The position numbers were made by a program, and so were the translations under genes. Of a stretch of DNA of 12,106 nt, positions 6,868 to 12,106 are shown piece after piece. The stretch covers positions 1 to 12,106 of the forward strand of contig JAHIEB010000075.1 in NCBI GenBank assembly GCA_018894075.1, written 5' to 3'. The stretch's first letter is position 1. The number at the start of each line of letters is the position of its first letter. The stretch comes from Patescibacteria group bacterium. GTDB lineage: Bacteria; Patescibacteriota; Minisyncoccia; Minisyncoccales; Staskawiczbacteraceae. Under the pieces are notes generated by a model. That model ran no database searches and was not told where the DNA came from. It saw only the letters and a program-made list of their open reading frames with translations.

Positions 6868-6870
6868 TAT

Positions 6871-6894
6871 AAAAAGAGCTCGTATTACGAGCTC
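6871..6894 (-). terminator. Rho-independent terminator sharing the stop codon of the SLOG gene
   Basis: A perfect inverted repeat, GAGCTCGTA/TACGAGCTC (arms of nine bases, 6876-6894), is followed on the minus strand by T5 (6875-6871). The TAA stop of the upstream gene (6887-6885) lies at the apex, so the last two codons form the 5' arm of the stem. Confidence 0.85.
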
Positions 6895-7430
6895 AACACC
6901 CAAACAACAGCCTCTGCTGGATTATCGGTTATTTTGATGCGATATTTAATCCCTGCCAAAAGAGGCGAATCCAGCAGGAACTGCAGGACATCAGGAAGAA
7001 TTTCCTCTGCACGTAAGATGGAGAGCCGCTTTGGGTCTGTCCAAAACTTGCTAGCCAAATTGACGAATGACAGAAACTCAACCATTGTCCCTATTCTGCC
7101 GCTAGCTCCCATAATGAATCCGCCAGACAAAAGCAAGTTTCCAAGCCTCAGCCCGAGCTGAACCTCCAATGGGAGGTTGCTCCAGGAACGGACTTCCCGC
7201 GTCTCAAGCAGAGCACAGACAGGTTTTGAGGTTAGAGCAAAAGCAATTACCTCTCCCCCTTCTGCTTGCCTTGCTCCCTTAACTGCTGCCTCCATAGCGC
7301 CTCCGTAGGCGCCAGTGACCACAACTACTCCTTGTTCAGCAACCAGCCTTCCTGCCTCCTGCATTAGGCTGTAAATCGGACTGCCAGGACGATCCTCTCC
7401 TGACCCAATAAAAGTTATTCGTTTCTTCAA
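6885..7430 (-). CDS. SLOG/TIGR00725-type Rossmann nucleotide-binding protein
   Basis: This 181-residue protein belongs to the SLOG superfamily, which binds nucleotides or nucleotide derivatives and includes LOG-type phosphoribohydrolases. The motifs in order are ITFIGSGED (5-13), VVVTGAYGGAMEAAVKGA (36-53; the glycine loop) and GGEVIAFAL (58-66), where the family reads GG-x-V-I-G. GASGRIGTMVEF (108-119) stands where LOG enzymes have PGG-x-G-T-x-x-E. Glu118 is kept but the leading PGG is not, so LOG activity should not be assumed; the TIGR00725 subgroup is the better label. The start is a TTG at 7430, chosen because AGGAG lies six bases upstream and the next in-frame ATG would remove the first strand. 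It has its own promoter and terminator, making a one-gene unit. Confidence 0.82.
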   Translation of the reverse strand: MKKRITFIGSGEDRPGSPIYSLMQEAGRLVAEQGVVVVTGAYGGAMEAAVKGARQAEGGEVIAFALTSKPVCALLETREVRSWSNLPLEVQLGLRLGNLLLSGGFIMGASGRIGTMVEFLSFVNLASKFWTDPKRLSILRAEEILPDVLQFLLDSPLLAGIKYRIKITDNPAEAVVWVLSS

Positions 7431-7458
7431 GCTGTTCTCCTCTCAAAGAACTAGCTTA

Positions 7459-7486
7459 AACATATCATTAAGAGTACCTTTGTCAA
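7459..7486 (-). promoter_or_regulatory. Promoter of the SLOG gene
   Basis: A perfect TTGACA (7486-7481) is followed after 16 bases by TATGTT (7464-7459). Transcription would start near 7452 and leave a leader of about 20 bases containing the AGGAG that serves the TTG start. It begins directly after the stop of the phosphodiesterase gene. Confidence 0.55.
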
Positions 7487-7490
7487 ATCA

Positions 7491-7937
7491 CTATATCCTC
7501 TCCAGTATTTTTAACTCAAGCAAATCCTTTTCTCTATCATAAAGCGCAAAGGTGGGCTTATTCAATTGTCCGGCCGCTTCCCCTGGATTAACCAGCCGGC
7601 AGTTTCCGACTTTCTCTTCCCATGGCCGATGCGTGTGGCCATAGAAGACAATATCGTATTTCCCTGATTCAGCCAATGACCTGGCTAAATCCGGCTTATG
7701 GCAGAAAGCGATCTTTCCGACTTCCAAGAAATCAGGAAGAGAGAGATTAAAATCAGCGTTGCCTGAAACAAACTTTGCCTCGCCTAAAAAAGAGGACTTG
7801 ATGAGATCCAAAGATTCTTTAGAGGAAATATCTCCGCAATGCAAAAGCACGGGTATTTTCTCTTTATTCAGCCAATCAACAATCCTCCTTATATTCGTTT
7901 CATTATTATGCGTATCTGCGATAATGGCAATCTTCAT
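7491..7937 (-). CDS. YfcE/MJ0936-type metallophosphoesterase
   Basis: This is a 148-residue single-domain calcineurin-like phosphodiesterase. All family metal ligands are visible: ADTH (7-10; Asp8 and His10), CGD (34-36; Asp36), SGNAD (58-62; Asn60), CHKP (79-82; His80) and GHTHRP (100-105; His101 and His103), followed by VNPGE (116-120). Members hydrolyse phosphodiesters in vitro with Mn2+ or similar metals; the natural substrate of most, including this one, is not known. The ATG overlaps the upstream Nudix stop (ATGA, 4 bases), and AAGGA lies four bases before it, so translation is coupled. The length of about 150 residues is usual for the MJ0936 branch. It is the last gene of the run that starts with secA; no hairpin follows its stop. 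Confidence 0.92.
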   Translation of the reverse strand: MKIAIIADTHNNETNIRRIVDWLNKEKIPVLLHCGDISSKESLDLIKSSFLGEAKFVSGNADFNLSLPDFLEVGKIAFCHKPDLARSLAESGKYDIVFYGHTHRPWEEKVGNCRLVNPGEAAGQLNKPTFALYDREKDLLELKILERI

Positions 7938-8395
7938 AGGGTCCTTGTCCTCTCCAATGCCTCCCTTGCATAGAATTTAACAGCAGGAGACAGATTTAAT
8001 TCCTTTAATTCTAATTCCTCCCCACTAACCCAGCGGATGCCTTTATGTTCTTCCTTGTTAAAAACGAATTTGTCGGACTCCGCTTTCGCAAAATAAACTA
8101 ATCCTATATGCTTGTGGGTATCTAAAATTTTATGTATGTCAAGAAAAGCCGGGGTATATAGGAATTTTGTTCCGTCCGATTCCAGTGCGGGCTTACTACT
8201 CAAAATCTTTATATTCAATCCGCATTCTTCTTTAACTTCACGGGACAGAGCCTCGTCAGGGTCTTCATTCAATTCAATATGGCCACCGATTGGCAACCAT
8301 TTATCAAGTTGCTTATGATGGATAAGCAGAACTTTGTTCTCGTAGATAATAAATATATTTACCACGAAATCGATTAATTTATGTATGTGGGACAT
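7934..8395 (-). CDS. Nudix hydrolase, unknown substrate
   Basis: This 153-residue enzyme has a complete Nudix box, GX5EX7REUXEEXGU, at residues 38-60 (Gly38, Glu44, Arg52, Glu53, Glu56, Glu57, Gly59). It is preceded by LDKWLPIGGHIE, where the usual W-x-x-P-G-G reads W-L-P-I-G-G. Such enzymes cleave a nucleoside diphosphate linked to another group, and the Nudix box binds the metal. The C-terminal half (GLVYFAKAESDKF, then GIRWVSGEEL) is typical but does not identify the substrate. The start at 8395 lies within the preceding ASCH gene (17-base overlap) and has no SD, which points to coupled translation. Together with its neighbours it suggests a nucleotide-pool or RNA-related function. Confidence 0.92.
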   Translation of the reverse strand: MSHIHKLIDFVVNIFIIYENKVLLIHHKQLDKWLPIGGHIELNEDPDEALSREVKEECGLNIKILSSKPALESDGTKFLYTPAFLDIHKILDTHKHIGLVYFAKAESDKFVFNKEEHKGIRWVSGEELELKELNLSPAVKFYAREALERTRTL

Positions 8396-8831
8396 GTATT
8401 CTATCGTTATTTATTATTCTTCTTACACTTTTAACACTTATCCAAGCTGACATCGACCCAAACCCTTTTTTATTTACATTAAACGGTTTTACTTTTTTTA
8501 CGTTCTTGAGAAACACGAGGATGCAGTATCTTTTGTTTTTAAACAGATTGAAGAAGTAGGAAATATCATCTATTCCATCTGCTTTTCCGTAAAGAGCGAG
8601 AACTTCTTTTACTAAACGAGGGTTTAAATCAGAAAACTGAATAACCCTCCTCACCTCGGCCTTTATCCTTACCGGCTCCCCAGAATTTTTAAAATACACC
8701 GTATCTTTTTTTGAAATCCTGCCCCACGGAGCGCATCTCCGCACATACCATCTTGATTCTATCTTCTTTTGCCCAGTCAGAATCTTTTCAACCAGTCTCC
8801 AGGATTTTTTCATTATGGCTACGTGATCCAT
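8379..8831 (-). CDS. ASCH-domain (PUA-like fold) protein
   Basis: This 150-residue protein carries the ASCH hallmark G-x-K-x-x-E-x-R as TGQKKIESR (19-27). It is followed by a strand pair of the expected type, ISKKDTVYFKNSGEPVRIKAEVRRVIQF (39-66, read in parts). ASCH domains have a PUA-like beta-barrel and are proposed to bind RNA or modified nucleosides; some members have catalytic activity. The C-terminal part, with many Lys, Phe and Arg residues, is basic, which fits nucleic-acid binding. The start is the ATG at 8831, nine bases after the CAP gene's stop; a second ATG six codons later (8813) is also possible, and neither has a good SD. The family assignment rests on the motif and fold pattern, so it is fairly but not fully sure. 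Confidence 0.7.
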   Translation of the reverse strand: MDHVAIMKKSWRLVEKILTGQKKIESRWYVRRCAPWGRISKKDTVYFKNSGEPVRIKAEVRRVIQFSDLNPRLVKEVLALYGKADGIDDISYFFNLFKNKRYCILVFLKNVKKVKPFNVNKKGFGSMSAWISVKSVRRIINNDRIHVPHT

Positions 8832-8840
8832 AATTATTCA

Positions 8841-9683
8841 CTATCTAGCCAAGCATCTATTAAACTCTTCTGCCTGGCTGTTATATGCTCTTACCAGCTG
8901 CTCTGTTTCTCTTGAAAGATTATTGTATTGAGAAACCAGCTGGTTATACTCCTCTACCCCAGAACCCTGCCTGGCTTTAGAATAAAGCTGATCTACCAAG
9001 AGAGCTATTTGGTCTAATTTATCCTGATTATACTCAATCATCTGTTTTAAGGACAAACTTGGAATAGGACAAAAAGAAAGAGGCAGTCCGAACTCTTGAA
9101 CTGAAATCCAGACCTTTTCCCCTTGGTAGGTGCCCGAAACAGCAGACACCCCTATTTCAGAATATCTTTCATTTAAGATATTGGCTCTGTGGCCGGGACT
9201 GTCCATCCAGTTTTGCACAAGTTCTGCTTCGCTTGAAAAGTTTCCAAGAATAAGATTCTCCCCTGTTAGGATATAATCGTATCCGTGGTTTAAAACTAAT
9301 GTTCCCGGGTCCAGACCCGAGGGGGAGACATGGTCAAAATACTGCTTCTTGAACATATCCTCTGCTTTGGCTAAAGCTGCTTCATCCAGCTGCGCGTTTT
9401 CAGAAACAGGAGGCAGACCGAAAAGAGCTCTTTGCTTGTTTGTCTCCTCTATTATTCTCTGGCTGGCTAGAGAAGAGCCCTTTGAGCTGTTTGGAAGAAA
9501 TAGAGGAGAAGATATGCTTATATCCTGTTTTATCTTTTCAAGCAGAGGATAAAAATCAAACTTTTGGAATTCAGCTAGGTTGGAATGAAAGGAGTAATAA
9601 AGGTTGAAAATCTGATCTTTGAAAAGAAAAGAGGCAAATGCGAGAACAACCAATAGTATGATGAGTATTTTTTTACCTGCCAT
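8841..9683 (-). CDS. Membrane-anchored CAP-domain (SCP/PR-1-like, YkwD-type) protein
   Basis: This 280-residue exported protein starts with a Lys-Lys and a hydrophobic segment (5-21), a signal anchor without an obvious cleavage site. The CAP domain spans about 74-200. It has NKQRALFGLPPV (82-93), FDHVSPSG (116-123; His118), TGENLILGN (140-148; Glu142) and WMDSPGHRANIL (159-170; His165), the known His/Glu cavity. A helical, Gln- and Tyr-rich tail (about 211-278) looks like a coiled coil or helical hairpin. The only two cysteines, Cys205 and Cys277, flank this tail and could form a disulfide. Function in bacteria is mostly unknown. As a probable Sec substrate it sits sensibly in a run begun by secA. 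No SD is seen before the ATG. Confidence 0.9.
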   Translation of the reverse strand: MAGKKILIILLVVLAFASFLFKDQIFNLYYSFHSNLAEFQKFDFYPLLEKIKQDISISSPLFLPNSSKGSSLASQRIIEETNKQRALFGLPPVSENAQLDEAALAKAEDMFKKQYFDHVSPSGLDPGTLVLNHGYDYILTGENLILGNFSSEAELVQNWMDSPGHRANILNERYSEIGVSAVSGTYQGEKVWISVQEFGLPLSFCPIPSLSLKQMIEYNQDKLDQIALLVDQLYSKARQGSGVEEYNQLVSQYNNLSRETEQLVRAYNSQAEEFNRCLAR

Positions 9684-9718
9684 GGCACTTTTTAAATTTA
9701 TTTTTTAGTCCGCAGGAA
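9684..9718 (-). other. Short A/T-rich gap before the CAP gene
   Basis: These 35 bases hold A/T runs and no hairpin with a T tract. I see no SD for the CAP gene and no promoter pair worth naming. Confidence 0.4.
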
Positions 9719-10177
9719 TTATTGGGATATATAGAATAATTTTTTACGATAATTTTCTATAACCTTGGCGCTTGGAAAATAAAGTGGAGTCGGCAGATTA
9801 TCAAGACTAAACCATTGCCATTCTACAATCTCGTCTGGTTCCATAACTTTCGGTTCTCCATTGAACTTATCAGAAAATAATCCTATGGTGACAAAATGAG
9901 CATATTCATTTTTGTCATTGTTCACACAGATTATTTTTATTTCATCCAGTTGAAGTCCTGTTTCCTCATAGACTTCCCGCTTTGCTCCGTCTTCGAAAGA
10001 TTCTCCGAATTCAAGTTTGCCGCCAGGCATAGTCCAAGTTCCTTCACCGTGTAATTCAGAGTCGGCCTTGTCGGGGTCGACATGCCTTCTTCCAAGGAGG
10101 ATTTTCTCCCCCTTGAAAAGCATTACGCCGAATCCTACTCCAACTTTTTTCTTTTCTATTGACATATTATTTCCCAT
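9719..10177 (-). CDS. NUDT15-like Nudix hydrolase
   Basis: With its start at the ATG at 10177 this is a 152-residue Nudix enzyme. The Nudix box is complete at residues 53-75 (Gly53, Glu59, Arg67, Glu68, Glu71, Glu72, Gly74). It is preceded by VGVGFGVML (12-20), ILLGRR (26-31) and GTWTMPGG (46-53). The later MEPDEIVEWQWFSLDNLP (112-129) is the pattern of the NUDT15/MTH2 group, which hydrolyses (deoxy)nucleoside triphosphates to monophosphates, so a nucleotide-pool role is likely. GAGGTG lies just upstream of 10177. An upstream in-frame start at 10222 would put 45 more bases inside secA and gives an implausible N-terminus; ATG 10165 is a close alternative. It overlaps the end of secA by 11 bases, implying coupled expression. 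Confidence 0.9.
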   Translation of the reverse strand: MGNNMSIEKKKVGVGFGVMLFKGEKILLGRRHVDPDKADSELHGEGTWTMPGGKLEFGESFEDGAKREVYEETGLQLDEIKIICVNNDKNEYAHFVTIGLFSDKFNGEPKVMEPDEIVEWQWFSLDNLPTPLYFPSAKVIENYRKKLFYISQ

Positions 10178-12106
10178 GACACCTCTTAAACTTCTTACCA
10201 GAACCACAAAAACAGGGCTCATTCCTGCCTAACTCTTTTTTGGGGGTGTAAGCCTGTTGAGCGGGCTTTTGAGCCACTGGCTGGGCTTTTAGGATATTAT
10301 TGGCTATAGCTATATCAGCTTCTTCTAAAAACTGCAAAAACATCCTTCTTCCCTCTTTCTTGTATTCTATTAAAGGATCCTGCTGGCCGTAAGCCCTCAA
10401 CCTTACTGAATCTCGTAAATAATCCATATTTTCTAGATGCTCAATCCAGAAAGTATCTAAAACCCTTAGAGCAACGAATTTCTCCATTTGGCGCATATTA
10501 ATACCTACCTCCTTTTCTTTTTTAATGTAGTCGTCTTCTGGATAACCGGCTTTTTTTACAAGCTCTAACATCTGCTCTCTTATACTCTCTGCCTCCAATA
10601 TCTCATTTCTTTTCTTGTAAAACACTTCTCTGTGCTTGTTCATCACCTCGTCGTAATCCAAAACATGCTTTCTTGTGTCAAAGTTAAATCCTTCAACTCT
10701 CTCCTGAGCTGATTCAATGGCGCGCGAGATAATACCCGACTCAATGGGCTGGTCTTCGGGAATCTTGAACGTTTCCATTAAGCCCTTGATTTTATCTCCC
10801 CCGAAGATTCTCATTAAATCGTCCTCCAGGGAAACAAAAAACTGCGAGGAGCCAGGGTCTCCCTGCCTACCAGACCTTCCTCTTAACTGATTGTCGATTC
10901 TTCTTGATTCATGCCTCTCGGTTCCTATTACGTGCAAACCGCCAGCAGAAATGACTTTCTTCTGCTCCTCTGGGTCAGCAGGATTTCCTCCTAAAACAAT
11001 ATCCACCCCTCTGCCAGCCATATTGGTAGCTATTGTGACAGCTCCAAATCTTCCTGCCTGGGCAATAATCTCTGCTTCTTTCTCATGGTTCTTAGCGTTC
11101 AAAACTTGGTGCTTAATTCCCTCTCTCTCTAAAAGCCTGCCTAAGAACTCGTTCTTTTCAATGGAGACTGTCCCCACCAGAACCGGCTGGCCTTTAGCAT
11201 TTTTTTCCTTGATGTCTTTAATAACCGAGTTGAACTTGCCCCCAATTGTCTTGTATATCTGATCCTGGCTGTCTTTCCTTACCATAGGTCTGTTAGTGGG
11301 GACAGAAATAACATCCAGCTTGTAAACCTTGTCAAACTCTTCAGCAGAGGTCTGGGCGGTTCCAGTCATTCCAGAGAGCTTCTTGTACATCCTGAAATAA
11401 TTCTGGAAAGTAATACTTGCCCATGTTTTTGATTCCTCCTGCACCTTCACTCCTTCTTTTGCTTCTACTGCCTGATGAAGCCCTGCTGACCATCTTCTGC
11501 CAGGCATTAACCTTCCCGTAAACTCATCTACAATAATTACTTCTCCCTGTTTTACCACATAATCTCTGTCTTTCTTAAAAAGACTCTTGGCCCTTAAAGA
11601 AGATTCTAACTGGTGGGTGGTGGCAATATCATTATCTGCCCAAGGGTCAAAGCCCAAATCCTTGATTACCCTCTCTTGCCCCTTATGGGTGAAAGTGGCT
11701 ACTTTCAGTTTTTCGTCAACATCATAGTCTTCTCCTCCCTGTAGGGTTGAGGCAAGCCGTGCAAAAGTGTGATATTTGTCTGTTGACTCTCCGGCTGGAG
11801 AAGAAATGATCAAAGGGGTCCTGGCTTCATCAATTAGGATTGAATCAATTTCGTCAACAATGGCATAGTGCTTTTCCCTCTGCACCTTTTGTTCCTTGTC
11901 ATAAGCCATATTGTCTCTCAAATAGTCGAAGCCAAACTCGTTATTAGTTCCATATGTCACATCGGCAAGATATGCCTCTTTTCTAGTGCAAGGCCTTAAG
12001 AAATCCTCAACCACCTTAAAGCTCCCTAAAAGATCTCTCTTTTCATCTTGGGCGCGCTTATATTCGGGGTCGTACAAAAAAGACTGCTCATGATTAATGC
12101 ACCCCA
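10167..12106 (-). CDS. secA: Preprotein translocase ATPase SecA, partial (N-terminus off the window)
   Basis: About 645 C-terminal residues of SecA are present. The frame is open to the right edge (reading INHEQSFLYDPEYK), so the Walker A region lies outside the window. Visible landmarks are TYGTNNEFGFDYLRDNM, the Walker B box VDEIDSILIDEARTP near 11858-11814, MTGTA and VPTNRP. Further on are the second ATPase motor domain with TIATNMAGRGVDI and LRGRSGRQGDPG, and the scaffold region with DTFWIEHLENMDYLRDSVRLRAYGQ. The C-terminal zinc-binding tail has C-x-C-x8-C-H at about 10214-10176, which binds SecB or phospholipid in other bacteria. An extra segment between the NBD1 GLTVG region and REAYLADVTYGT is longer than in E. 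coli. SecA powers export through SecYEG. Confidence 0.97.
   Translation of the reverse strand, partial: GCINHEQSFLYDPEYKRAQDEKRDLLGSFKVVEDFLRPCTRKEAYLADVTYGTNNEFGFDYLRDNMAYDKEQKVQREKHYAIVDEIDSILIDEARTPLIISSPAGESTDKYHTFARLASTLQGGEDYDVDEKLKVATFTHKGQERVIKDLGFDPWADNDIATTHQLESSLRAKSLFKKDRDYVVKQGEVIIVDEFTGRLMPGRRWSAGLHQAVEAKEGVKVQEESKTWASITFQNYFRMYKKLSGMTGTAQTSAEEFDKVYKLDVISVPTNRPMVRKDSQDQIYKTIGGKFNSVIKDIKEKNAKGQPVLVGTVSIEKNEFLGRLLEREGIKHQVLNAKNHEKEAEIIAQAGRFGAVTIATNMAGRGVDIVLGGNPADPEEQKKVISAGGLHVIGTERHESRRIDNQLRGRSGRQGDPGSSQFFVSLEDDLMRIFGGDKIKGLMETFKIPEDQPIESGIISRAIESAQERVEGFNFDTRKHVLDYDEVMNKHREVFYKKRNEILEAESIREQMLELVKKAGYPEDDYIKKEKEVGINMRQMEKFVALRVLDTFWIEHLENMDYLRDSVRLRAYGQQDPLIEYKKEGRRMFLQFLEEADIAIANNILKAQPVAQKPAQQAYTPKKELGRNEPCFCGSGKKFKRCHGK

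Noticed and set aside
9678..9687. Ten-base palindrome over the CAP start codon
   Set aside because: It is short, has no second copy, and arises from an NcoI-like CCATGG at the start; there is no support for an operator.
10178..10222. Longer N-terminus for the NUDT15-like protein
   Set aside because: The extra 15 residues lie in the zinc-tail codons of secA, do not fit the family's start, and the ATG at 10177 has an SD-like GAGGTG.
10891..11262. 123-codon open frame on the plus strand
   Set aside because: It is antisense to the highly conserved second motor domain of SecA.
12075..12077. TTG as a possible start of secA
   Set aside because: The frame is open upstream to the window edge and still reads as SecA, so the gene begins outside the window.
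1..12106. CRISPR arrays, tRNA or rRNA genes, insertion sequences, integrase sites
   Set aside because: No regularly spaced repeats, cloverleaf-like sequence, transposase motifs or terminal inverted repeats were seen; the longest gene-free stretch is about 120 bases, before secD.

Overview
The window reads as a chromosomal segment of a Candidate Phyla Radiation (Patescibacteria, most likely Parcubacteria-type) bacterium. The clues are compact genes all on the minus strand, moderate-to-low G+C, gaps of only a few bases, few Shine-Dalgarno (SD) sites, a SecA with an insertion I associate with this radiation, and a conjugation-type ATPase whose membrane partner is a separate gene. UGA is used as a stop (secF and one Nudix gene), so the code is the standard bacterial one and not the UGA=Gly code of Gracilibacteria/SR1. 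The taxonomic placement is an inference from gene style; no rRNA or other marker is present.

Read in the direction of transcription (right to left): (a) 12106-7491 holds secA (N-terminus outside the window), a NUDT15-like Nudix hydrolase overlapping its end, a membrane-anchored CAP-domain protein, an ASCH-domain protein, a second Nudix hydrolase and a YfcE-type phosphodiesterase, with overlaps or gaps of 35 bases or less. (b) 7486-6871 is a single-gene unit: a good promoter, a SLOG/TIGR00725-type Rossmann protein starting at TTG, and a hairpin terminator whose apex is the gene's own stop codon. (c) 6832-5945 is a GalE-like SDR epimerase. (d) 5944-5824 is a leader of about 120 bases before secD; it carries a 13-codon ORF with an excellent SD and a PIN-domain-like start, a small hairpin and promoter-like boxes. 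(e) 5823-2224 is secD, secF, a sigma-region-4/HARE-HTH-like regulator and a 69-residue membrane protein, closed by a terminator. (f) 2207-1 is a membrane protein and the start of a VirD4/HerA-type ATPase, cut by the left edge.

SecA drives preproteins through SecYEG and SecDF completes translocation from the outer face; the CAP protein is a likely Sec substrate. The two Nudix enzymes, the ASCH protein and the SLOG protein suggest a nucleotide-handling group, while the ATPase pair belongs to a DNA- or protein-transfer or pilus-like machine. The most unusual items are an EF-hand/dockerin-like loop inserted in SecD, the PIN-like mini-ORF ahead of secD, the sigma-4/HARE regulator in the secDF operon, and a promoter that appears embedded in a terminator and set for a leaderless mRNA.
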